A stretch of 64,000 bases of DNA from Pieris napi (Eukaryota; Arthropoda; Insecta; Lepidoptera; Pieridae), in NCBI RefSeq assembly GCF_905475465.1, contig NC_062239.1, positions 1,426,001 through 1,490,000 of the forward strand, read 5' to 3'. Below, in pieces: positions 12,049-22,241 of this stretch. Within the stretch, counting starts at the first letter, position 1, and every line of letters starts with the position of its first letter. The notes below the pieces were generated by a model. That model had not been told where the DNA came from. It made no database searches and saw only the letters and a program-made list of their open reading frames with translations. The translations under genes were made by a program, and so were the position numbers.

Positions 12049-14468
12049 TTTTGAGAGCAAATCACATTTAACAGAAAGAGACGATTGAGCACTTTATCAA
12101 AACTTGTTTAATCTTGAAACCAAACGAAAAATAAATACGTACCTGGTCCTATTGTGAATGTTTAATGTCCACTGACATCATCAAGTCTGGTTCGGACATG
12201 TTATTTGACCTATGTAATAGGCGGGACTGACCCTTTGTGAATATTCGGTTTTGTACGGGTCTGTACAGACCGGACACCCATACAAATATTGTGAGATTTC
12301 TTTATTGAATCGATAGAGCAAAAATACGCATTGTGATAGGCAGACTATACAAAAACGTATCAACTATTAAGAATTATTATTATAACCATATTCTGTTTTA
12401 TTTTTCTCATTTCAACTAGGTATTTTTTTTATTTGCGCTTAAAATGTGATGCAAGTATAATCGAAAAATCAAACACGTATTTCAGCAAATATGAATAATA
12501 GTGAAAGGGGACACAGAATTTTGCTTGATCCCATAAACCCATGGAGGGCATAAAATTTCATACGTGCCATATTGATCTAGTATAACGAAAAAAGATTAAA
12601 ATTAATTTTTTGAATATTTCATGCATATTCATACAAGTCACGGTACCACCAAACGTTATTTATTTACAAATATATTCGGGTTTTTAAAATACATATTTTT
12701 GAAAAAAATACACGTTGACGTAAAATAACTCATATTTTGATTTGCAACTGCATAAAATATACCGTTAGGGTTCATTTTATATACTTTGTTTTTGCGATGT
12801 TTATCTAGTGTTATAATTCCCCGGTACATTGAATTGAATATTATACAATAAAAAATTAAAAAATCAAATATTATTTATTCATAAATAACTAAATCCAACT
12901 CTTCAATTAAAAATTAATTGCTTAGAATAAATTTACACTTAACTACCTTCTCATATGAAGGGCCTTGAACGAAGGAGAAGAACTCTTTTAACTTTCCGAC
13001 TAAGCAGCACAAATGCCACTGGTCTAATCATCTCCAAGAGACTCCGAGATGTCGTCGTGCTAGTTGCCCCTCCAGGTAATTTTAGTGGAAATAGCACGCC
13101 AAGCTCTGTGTTCATTAAATGTTCATCTCGGAGTGAATTTAAATTCCATGCAATCCTTTGTCTTTGGTGTTTTAAGATACGTAATGCATTTTCACATTGG
13201 CTATAAATATAATAGATTTAATTCAATTTCATTTGTTTACGCACTTGCTTTACGCAATCATAGTAACATAATGATATTGCGTAGTGTGTAATTCTAATAA
13301 AATAAAACAAATGATATCGTGTTCTCTTATTATTTCTGACATTGAACATTTTGAAGTTTGCACCACATATTATTATTACCTAAATGTTCCGTTTAGTTAA
13401 ATATCATAATTAACACTCTTAATTATGTGTGAACTTTGAACAATAAGTGGTTAACGTGTTTGGGATTAATAAATTTCGTTGCAAAATGACATTTAATTAA
13501 AACGAAGTATGCTACGAGTGATATATTGTGCTTCACGTCACCAGCATCGTTAGCATTAAACGATTATCTTTGAATAAATAGACAATTTTTTTATTTGACA
13601 AATACCATTGTAGACCTAACATTGTCGAGAAAAGAAAATTGAAAGCCAACCGTATTTAGTGAGGAGATTGAGAAGATGGTACCCCAACCCAACAGCATGG
13701 AGACAAATGGGAGAGGATCGGAGTGTCATAATAATATACCATATCGTCCATCACTTGCAAGACGCCGTGGGACTTGCGCGAGCTCAACGTGGCCGTAGGC
13801 TCAGTGCTCTTGGGTCGTTGTCGTTGAGTAAGAAAATCAAACAATAATTGAGCCTATTACTTAAATTCTACATACGAGTATATGCATATCTTAGTAAAAA
13901 ATATAATAAGTATTTGATAAATCCCATTTTAAGTAAGTGTAATCCTTTATGCTGTCATTAATAGCAGTATGATTTATTTTTTGTTAGGTTTTTGTTGTTG
14001 TTTGTGGTTTAAATATGGATTTCAACTAAACGTTAATAACGGGTAGTTGAAATGATTACTTTAATGAAAGTGATTGTTATATCTTATTTTGTATACTAGG
14101 GAAATATTAAACGATCCAAAATAATGAACCCGTTATTCGAATTTTTCAATACAATTTTGAACATCAAAAGACATAAAAGGGATAGCTGATGTTCTATTTG
14201 AGAAGCCTTTGTGAGACCACAGAGCGTAAGAATGTAATAAATGGAAGTGAACTCTGAATTGCATTCGATTCTGCGGCCGTATTTAGCCTTTAAGTACGTT
14301 AGCGGTTACATAATTCTTTGAAAACCGATTTATGTGGGTGTGGAATGTTATTTTGTAGCTAATTTTAAGTTTTACACATATTATCTTATCTATATCATAT
14401 ATTTATATTACTTATGAACATTCATAATGTTGGGTCTTTTATATCGATATATTATTTTTATATATTAG

Positions 14469-14640
14469 TACGAAAGCGGGCTGGCGGCTCTTCTAATGTT
14501 AAGTGATGCCGCCGCCCATGGATACTTACATTGTCAGAAGGCTCGCAAGTGCGTTGCCGGCCTTTTAAGATTTGGTACGCTCTTGTTTAGAAGTCGAATT
14601 GGTTCAGAATTACTTCTGTGGTATTCAATTTATACATTAT
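14469..14640 (+). repeat. Interspersed repeat (TGATGTTAAGTGATACC family)
   Basis: CTAATGTTAAGTGATGCCGC, TGTCAGAAGGCTCGCAAGTG and GCCGGCCTTTTAAGATTTGG align with the 6.6-kb copy. Confidence 0.75.
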
Positions 14641-14732
14641 GCCAAACACATTTTTGCAGATATGAAGTTTGAATCTTACGGAGACTTCTAGCTTATGAAG
14701 CGTAAGAAAATCTTGAACCAGCACGACTAAAG

Positions 14733-15430
14733 TCGGCCACTGACGATACGTCCATTTCGTAGACTTCCTTTTGGATGCACTCCAAATGGAAATTTATCGA
14801 GATACGGTACCATTCACGATACTTCCATTTGGATGCATGGCGTCACTTCGAACTTTGCAATCGTACGGAAAGGAAATAAATAATACTATGGATAACAATA
14901 CTTTACTGGTGGCAGCAGTTGTGTGTATTTTATTAAAAAGACAAAAAAAACCTAAGAGAAGGTGAATGAAGGATTGGTTGAAACAAAGAAATACTTTTAT
15001 TTATTTAATAATATAAATATATTTATTTACAAATAGAAATACTTTTATTTTTTTCTATTACTTCCAACACAAAGTCACGCGCCGACAAAGACATAATAAA
15101 AAGAAAATTATAACGCTTGACAAATACACAGCACATGCACCACCATCGACATCAAAACATAAACTGAAACAAAAACCTCAAAAAAATGGACGCCGTTTCG
15201 CCCATTCACGGACAATTCGGACTGCTTCCATATGGCGTGGCGCACGTTTCTGCCATTGACGGACGGCCACGGATGACGTCCATTTGGCCTGGACGCATGG
15301 ATTTCAATCCTTTTGGAAATCCAGAGCTGGCTGACGTCCATCCAAATGGAATACTTTTTTACCATTCATGGGACGATTTTGGACGACGACTACTCCATTC
15401 GGATTAATGGACGTATCGTCAGTGGCTGCT
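14733..15430. mobile_element. 0.7-kb terminal-inverted-repeat element with repeated TCCATTTGG motifs
   Basis: The left end GGCCACTGACGATACGTCCA and the right end TGGACGTATCGTCAGTGGC form a terminal inverted repeat. Inside, TCCATTTGGATGC, ACTCCAAATGGA, GTCCATCCAAATGGAA and TGGACG-type words recur in both orientations, as subterminal transposase-binding repeats do in some DNA transposons. No transposase ORF. The superfamily is undetermined. Confidence 0.75.
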
Positions 15431-16089
15431 TTTAGAAGCGACACACAGGCCACATGACACATCACGTTTTAAACAAATTCAGAGGTCAAGGGTTGATACT
15501 CATCATGATACTGTTTTAATTGCGCTTATTCAACGTCATAAATATAGCTAAAAAGATAAATGTGTGTTAAACATTATTTATTATATAATTCATTCATAAG
15601 ATGACAAAACGGTCAGCTGCACCCGAGAACTAATTTCAGAGCGAATCTGTGCTTGCGTCAAGCTGTTACTCCATAAATCTCAGTTAAAATACACAGTGTC
15701 TAGTGGGTTATCTTAGAGCTGTGATGTTTTAGTTATTTTAACTGATTTATTTTCAAGTACCTGAATTTCAATTAGTGATTCCGTTTCTCTCAACGATTTG
15801 AAACATTGCTTAAATTTAGATTTATTGAAACAAGTGTTAGGCAAATTGGTATTACTTGCGATTAACGTTGGCGTTCTTTTAGATTAATTCGAATTAAACT
15901 AAAATATTAAGAACTAAACCAAAATAATACTTGAAACGGTTATGAATGTTTTTTAAACAGACCTTTGGCTGCCACCTCATCTCATGTAAAGTGTAAAGTG
16001 GCCCATTTGGGAGTACGCGGTAAATTGAATAGGTCGAGCAGTTTCAATCTTTGGATGTTATACCAAAAAAACGACGATCCGAATCGAAC

Positions 16090-16245
16090 ATGAAGTTAAA
16101 ACGATGGCACGTTTCGCTTGATTGTGATTGGTCTAATGGAACGACAAATCGTGTCGCATATCTAAGATTGGCCCAGCTTACAAAGCAATTTTATCTTTGT
16201 TTTCTATTAATTTTTACCTCCACAGCTGTATTCACAATACTAATA
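16090..16245 (+). CDS. Candidate first coding exon of an unidentified type II membrane protein
   Basis: I do not recognise this protein. An ATG at 16090 opens 52 codons (MKLKRWHVSLDCDWSNGTTN...) ending exactly before a GTAAGT donor at 16246, in phase 0. An in-frame stop sits 60 bases upstream, so the ATG would be the initiator. The peptide has a basic start, a sequon at residues 16-18 (NGT), and a hydrophobic run FYLCFLLIFTSTAVFTILI at 34-52 preceded by Lys. That is a signal-anchor arrangement typical of Golgi enzymes. The surrounding sequence is not obviously repetitive. No partner exon was found downstream, and chance is a serious alternative because the reading frame continues only briefly past the donor. 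Confidence 0.3.
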
Positions 16246-17375
16246 GTAAGTTTTATTAATTTGATGTTTGAATTGATTACTGAATATTGTTCATATAAAC
16301 GTTTATATATCGTATTTAGACTTCTCGTGTTGTTTACATAATTACATAAAGTATATTTTACATAAAGTGAAATTTAAGTTAAGATGATGACGTCATTAAT
16401 TCAAGATTTATTTGTTTATTTATATTTTATTACCTTATTCAAGAACATACACATAACAAAAATAAAAAAAGGTTATAGAAGGTACAGGACGATGATAGTT
16501 GGGTATATGGATTATTTTGGAAATTTAAAAAAAATATAAATTAAACATTTTCTGAATAAAGCCAGTTATACTCAACAACAAATTCTGAAAAAAATTATGA
16601 AGTAAAACAAGCATCTAATAGTACAATTAAACTTCTAACAAAAGTTTAATCCAAGGCTTTATCAAAGCCGCAAAATAGCTTTGTTTTCGAAATTGGAATT
16701 TCGTTCCATTCTTTCAATAGACTCGGCGGTTCAACGAGCTGTGTAGGGTGGGTGACGTCATAGCAGCTTCCGGTGTCGACAGGGATCGCGTCAGCTGATT
16801 TCCGGTTTCTATCAACTGCCAAAGACACCCTTTGCATCGACAATTTTAGAGTTCAGCTCAAAACCCCTATTGTGTCTCAAAGATTATTGATATGTTACTG
16901 GTATTGACTTATATTACTATCTACCGAAACATATAATATACGTAATAAAACAAAATTTATTGTTTAATCTTTGTATACTAGAGAATAGGTTTAAAAAAGA
17001 ACAGAGCATTTTTTTTATATATTAATGAAATAACTATATATAAAACAACTACGATATTAAAAGTGACAAAATTTGTACTTCATTTGCTTATTTCTTTTCT
17101 GGAAAAGAACGCTTAGTGCGCAGAAAATTTCAGTTAGCAGAGAGAGAGAGTATCTTTTAGATCATTTTAATTTTCTTATTCGTACTTACCACCAGAGTTC
17201 GCATCATTGACTTAATAATATGATGTCCAGATGGGGATTTAAATAACAATAATAATAATTTAATAAAAAAAATAATAACGTTATTGCCAATTTTCTACGA
17301 AAAGGAATGTTTTTTGTGTATAAAGCCAAACTATTTGCTTGTGTTTTCACGGCAATAAAAAAGATTGTCTTTTAA

Positions 17376-17690
17376 ATATTACACAAAATACCCAGAACAT
17401 GAAATGTAAGTATGTAAGCAATAGAAGTGTGCACGAAAAAATATAAAATATTTTTTTATAATTCAGCCGTATTTGTGCCGGAACAATGGCTACAGCATTA
17501 CGCTTGAAGACATGGAGGCTAGTAGGCAAGAAGTATCAGTTACACAAACGACATGTCAGATAGTAAAAGATTTATACTGTAAAAATATATATTACAATAT
17601 ACTTAATACTTTAAACGCTTAAAACCTTCTACTATAACCGGTTCGAAACAGTTGTTCCTGATATTAAACAAATAAGCTCATTAGCTTTAT
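17376..17690 (+). repeat. Dispersed duplicated segment, copy 1 (pair with 23.9 kb)
   Basis: ATATTACACAAAATACCCAG ... TTCAGCCGTATTTGTGCC, ACAATGGCTACAGCATTACG, ACAAACGACATGTCAGATA ... AAATAAGCTCATTAGCTTTA. Colinear with 23906-24230 at high similarity. No coding potential; element class unknown. Confidence 0.85.
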
Positions 17691-17790
17691 GTCCATTCTA
17701 CGCCCTTGATACATATGCTTAGAAGATTTTTTATACGTTCATAATTGTACATTGTGTTACCTATTGCATGACTAGTATTTTGGGATGATT
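17691..17790 (+). repeat. LINE-derived 3' repeat fragment
   Basis: GTCCATTCTACGCCCTTGAT, then ACGTTCATAATTGTACATTG and TGTTACCTA: a truncated and diverged tail of the same family, abutting the 315-bp duplicated segment. Confidence 0.5.
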
Positions 17791-18087
17791 TGATTACTAG
17801 GATAAGCTCTCGGTTCTGCGGCTATATTGATATACCTGACTGTGTCGGATATGTGTCCTATAGCCTCCACTTGTCTGCACGCACTAATGCACTACGTAAG
17901 CCAATTTATCTAGAGAATTATTGATTGTTTTACTATGATAAAGTTTATGTTAAGTATCAGATGATGGTAATTATTTTTATCTTGGTGCCATCCTGTTAAG
18001 TTACAGCTAGGTGATCAAAAAGTTTATCAGTATTCCGTGGGCTTCACTTCTGGACATGGCCCGTTTATTTTAATATTATTTACTACT

Positions 18088-18318
18088 TAAGATGTCATGT
18101 GGAACATGGTGTAATGGTTGCAGCTCTTTACAAACGTTGTGTAAAACAAAAAACTTGGCGATTAAAATGAGTGGTGGAGAGTTTATTACCAGTTCTTCTC
18201 TTCCGTTCTACGCCCATGATTTGAGAACTGGCAGTAAATGTAAAATTAGAAGCATTTCATGTATTTTTTTGACGTTCATATGTGTACATTGTGTTACCTA
18301 CATTAATAAAATATGATT
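18088..18318 (+). repeat. LINE-derived 3' repeat (ATGTCATGTGGAACATGG family)
   Basis: Best-preserved + strand copy: AAGATGTCATGTGGAACATG, GTGTAATGGTTGCAGCTC, GTGTACATTGTGTTACCTAC and a terminal AATAAAATATGA. An open frame across it ([18 protein letters not shown]...) is probably incidental. Confidence 0.75.
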
Positions 18319-18739
18319 TTTTACTTTGACTGGAGTTGACCATCAAACATGAATCTAGTCTCAAGAGCTATGAAACTATTTTAACAGTTTAATAACTTTA
18401 TAGTGCTCAAGACTAGATAGTAGCTTAAGTAACGAATAAGAATACGGGTACAATATTAAAAAATACTATTTAAACAGGTTGATTGAACTTAAACTAAATT
18501 ACATGCATGAAAACTGTGGAAATTTCGATCAATTTTCCGCTTTAGTTGATTCACCGTACACACATTATATGACCAAGTAAACTGAATATTGATAACATAA
18601 CAGGAAAATTGGTTTTATGATGTGAATAAATATTTAATTTTGATTCGATTTCAAATTATATTTATTTTGTTGGTCCATAAATGTATTGATTTTTTTTGTT
18701 TAATATCGTCTTAATTTATTGTTAAAGATGTCCCGTAAA

Positions 18740-19089
18740 TCTTAATATATATAAATTACTCGTCACGTTGTTCGCTACTAAACTACTAAACCGATTTCAA
18801 TCAAATTAGCACACCGTGTGCAGTTTACTCTAACTTAAAAGATAGGATAGCTTACATCTCAATTTATACCTGCAATATTATTTTATTGCAAATTATTTAT
18901 TTATTATACAGTCACAATTCTAACAGGCGCTGTGAAAGTACCAACGTTTCACATTTAATGGCATAACCAAAACAAAAAAACAAGGTGGTCCCCATGACTG
19001 GTGTTCTCCTACCGTTTCCCTCAAATAGTTTAATACTATGTAATATAACAAAAACCTTAGCCTCAGCAACGCGTGGCCGGGTCTGCTAG
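18740..19089 (+). mobile_element. Helitron-like element, diverged
   Basis: TCTTAATATATATAAATTAC...ACTACTAAACCGATTTCAAT...GGCCGGGTCTGCTAG then T. Only the end structure and the ACCGATTTCAAT block support the call. Confidence 0.55.
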
Positions 19090-20608
19090 TATATTTATAA
19101 GTTATTGGTTTGTAACCGTAACAAACCAATAGGGCAGAAACATATATTTTTAATATTGACTTAAAGCAAACCTCTGTAGCAATTATACTTTCTGTTGACC
19201 CAACGAAAATGGTAATTCGATGAATGTTTCATATCATCATATTACATTGAGTAAAAAAACAAATTCTTTGTTTTTTTAGTGAATTTATCTTTTGGGGAAA
19301 ATTTTCGTAATCTTTTTTCGTTTTCGGCTTAATTTATTATCATAAATTATATTTTATATTAATTTTATCAAAATTATTAACAAGTGTTTTATATCATCAA
19401 CAACTTCAGTATTAATTTTACATAGACCAACATTGACCGCATTTGAGTACGATGCTAAAATAAATCAAAAACCCGTCGGAAAGTCAGCATCGTAGCCAAG
19501 CCCCTTCTATTACCTTCTAAAACTCCTGATAACTGAACTTCAACTCTATTCCTGTACTTGTAAGGATCAAATTCTGATAATGTAAAAACAAAAGCAATTG
19601 TCTAAACATAAATAAGGTTCTATTCTGTCAAATATAAAGTCCAAACTCTTACGTTTATAAAATGTTGATATTTTCCGGCATTCCACTTTAAATAGAATTT
19701 TCCTTGGTGAGTTTTTTTTCAATTAGCCCTTATATCTAGAGGGTAAACGTAATTTTTAGTGGAATCTCTTGGGGATGAATTATTTAGTTAATTTTAACGT
19801 TTTACGAGGATTACTTGAACGTTTAAAAATTATTTTAACGATGTTCTCGTGAATTTTTAAATAAAAAAAATTATTAATACAAATAACTCTGTAAACTGTC
19901 GCATTTTCAATTAGATTTAATTTAAACTGCAATTTCGTTCGCAAGCCACGGGTATGAAGTTTTTTTTAATTGACTTAGCATTTATCCTATCGCTTAAACC
20001 GCTAAAAACAAAATAATAGTTATTGTGCATACAATACAATCTATTGTAATATAGCATCTTTTGTCAAAGCCTTAGAAACATTTTTATAATTTTTAAATAT
20101 CCGAACGTGTGGCATGTTTTGTTGTTTCGATGTTATATGTGTAATATAGATTTTTCATATAGATGAATCCATCAAGATTGGTATTCAAATTTTATGTATG
20201 TATTAAAGTCAGTAATCAGTAAATATAATTTTATTTATGTCTCTTTTCTAAGCAGTGCTTAATCAAACTATAAACACTATAGATTCTCAACGTTTGGATT
20301 GCTATATATATTTCTTAAATATACTTTTTAATGTTGATAACCTCTTTATAAGTATTGCATCCTAGTACATCTTTAGTGTATAAACCAATACAATTACATA
20401 TTAAATACATAAAGTGTGTTGATTATAATTATCATAATTGATTTTCCATTCATTACGAATGTCAATACGTTTATCGAAGGCTCAATTTGCAGCGCTCATG
20501 ATTGTCTGTCGTATTAATCGGATTTGGTTACGATGGGATTATGCTATTATTAATTAAAATTTTGATATGTAAACGTGATTGTAGATAAATTCAATTAGCA
20601 GATTTTTC

Positions 20609-20830
20609 CCAGTGGCTTGAGCATGCATCTCTCACACCTGAGGTCGTTAGTTCGAATCACGTAATGTAATTTACTATCGGTCCATTTAACTGGAGGCATG
20701 ACGGCGTGTGTCAGGCACAGAAGGTTGATCACCGACTTGCCTTCTTGAAAAAGAAAACAAATGACCACGAAACAGATACAGAAATCTCAGGCCAACACCA
20801 AGAGTTCCAGTGCAACTGGTTTTTTTTATT
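20609..20830 (+). mobile_element. SINE family A, shortened copy
   Basis: AGTGGCTTGAGCATGCATCT, B-box-like TAGTTCGAATC, then a jump to GACGGCGTGTGTCAGGCAC and the 3' part ending in a T run. The middle of the body is deleted. Confidence 0.8.
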
Positions 20831-21669
20831 TACATTAAAGGAGTCAGATTTATATTGACCTGTATATTGAAGTAACAGTTTTATTATCTTTTAAACAATT
20901 TATTTTATAACGAAGTTTCTCCGCTTCGGTATGCGGTGACGGGACAAAACTGCGAGATTGCCTATTCATTCTTATACAATTAAACAACATATGATTAAAA
21001 AGCTTTGGCTCAATAAAAGGTCCTCAAGAAACTTATATTCAATGTTATACGTTATATATTAGGTATTTCAATATGACGAATAACTTTTTATCATTGACAT
21101 ACGCGTATTATTTATTATATATGAGAGCAGTAAGACCGCCCTGTTACATATTTTGTAACCTAATAATATAATATAATTAAATATTATTAATATATTGTAC
21201 TAGGGTGGCATAATAATATACCTATAAATAGGTCATAACTGACTTTTTCATACAATTAAGTTTAATTTTACTGTTCTCAATACAAAAACATAATAAAGAG
21301 AATTTACGACTCCATCGCAATCGCAGTACAAACTGTTGCTGTAATTTTGACAAAATTAATTTCGTATTAATTTATCGGCCTACTCTGATTTACGTACGAG
21401 TTAATTAGATTTTGTAGGTAATAAATAATTTCCATTTTCGCATCGAATATATACTTTTATATTTTAGAGTTATGCAGGGTGTATATTGTAAAATGTTAAT
21501 AAAATGCATGTGACTGTGTTACGAAAAATATTCCAAATATATTCATTTCATCATTAAATTCCAATATGTAATTCACTGTAAATATATTTATTTACATACT
21601 AGCACATACAAAAAGTAAAAGAAGCAATGGAAGGCAACACTAATAAAAGTTCATGAGTTCGAAATATAT

Positions 21670-22015
21670 GTATAGTCAAGTCAAGTCAAAATTATTTATT
21701 AATTTAGGTAACACAATGTACACTTATGAACATTAATAAAGAAATACATATTAAATGCTTCTAATTTTACATTTACTGCCATGCAATAATTACACCATGT
21801 TCCATTCGACATCCTAAGTAGGTAATTCATAATAAAAATATTAAAAACAAAGATTTGTCCTCTATCAGCAATAGGCATGGTGAAATAGGAGCACGCACTT
21901 ACTTTCTCGAGGGAACAACATCCAAATACATAGTCAAAATAACTAACATCACCGCATACACGAATTCAAGTTCGACAGTCACCACAAGTAGCACCCGTTC
22001 ACGAGTATGACGCAT
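21670..22015 (-). repeat. LINE-derived repeat abutting the nAChR exon-1 acceptor
   Basis: Complement of the 18.1-kb type at its left end (GGTAACACAATGTACACTTA), then a segment shared with 49715-50163 (GGAGCACGCACTTA, ACATCACCGCATACACGAAT, CACCCGTTCACGAGTATGAC). About 120 bases are deleted relative to that copy. Similarity stops at 22015. Confidence 0.8.
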
Positions 22016-22020
22016 TAATA

Positions 22021-22055
22021 TTGTGTTTTTGTTCCAGGGGAGGTGTTAGCCTAAG
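22021..22055 (+). promoter_or_regulatory. nAChRalpha1: Splice acceptor and 5'UTR segment ahead of the nAChR start codon
   Basis: TTGTGTTTTTGTTCCAG at 22021-22037 is a good pyrimidine tract plus AG, followed by an 18-base 5'UTR stretch containing an in-frame TAG and then ATGG. This implies at least one non-coding exon upstream. The promoter was not identified. The alternative, that transcription starts close by without splicing, is less likely given the quality of the acceptor. Confidence 0.65.
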
Positions 22056-22241
22056 ATGGTGCTGGCGTTTGTGGTCGGAGTCCTGTGCGTGTGTGGCCGC
22101 TTAACCGTCGCGAACCCGGATGCGAAGCGGCTCTACGACGACCTCTTGTCAAACTACAATCGGCTCATTCGGCCGGTCGGCAATAACTCAGATCGTCTAA
22201 CCGTCAAGATGGGGCTTCGTCTGAGTCAGCTCATCGACGTT
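22056..22241 (+). CDS. nAChRalpha1: nAChR alpha coding exon 1: signal peptide and N-terminal helix
   Basis: Sixty-two codons ending in SQLIDV, followed by a GTAAGT donor at 22242; it ends in phase 0. Residues 1-19 form a signal peptide with hydrophobic core [12 protein letters not shown] and likely cleavage after LTVA, giving the mature start [20 protein letters not shown] that insect alpha subunits share. The start is secure because an in-frame TAG lies at 22047-22049, only two codons before the ATG, and an AG acceptor at 22036-22037 bounds the exon. The exon is clearly GC-richer than its surroundings. Sequon NNS begins at residue 43. The family normally continues with NLKNQ, which is exactly how the next exon begins. 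Confidence 0.95.

Larger units (their letters stand above)
1..22020. other. Upstream region: 5' flank and/or 5'UTR intron, no firmly supported coding exon
   Basis: About 22 kb of AT-rich sequence with no ORF that looks like a conserved protein, apart from a candidate orphan exon at 16090-16245. It holds repeats listed separately: palindromes, SINEs at 5.7 and 9.5-10 kb, Helitron-like elements at 8.7 and 18.7 kb, LINE-derived tails, a terminal-inverted-repeat element at 14.7-15.4 kb and a 20-bp tandem repeat at 11.0 kb. In 1-2200, 12050-13600 and 19100-20600 I see only AT-rich, apparently unique sequence. The missing 5'UTR exon and promoter of the receptor gene may be here but are not recognisable by eye. 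Confidence 0.7.

Noticed and set aside
13656..13847. Paired ORFs including RWYPNPTAWRQMGEDRS
   Set aside because: Vaguely reminiscent of a LINE C-terminus, but too short and with no supporting neighbour; not called.
15186..15407. Proline/glycine-bearing ORF on the + strand and its minus partner at 15108-15365
   Set aside because: Produced by the repeated TGGACG/TCCATTTGG words of the inverted-repeat element, which are open on both strands.
18092..18316. Cys-rich small protein [13 protein letters not shown]...
   Set aside because: It lies wholly in a repeated LINE-derived tail that also occurs at 11.8, 21.7 and 49.7 kb, with the frame not preserved in the other copies.
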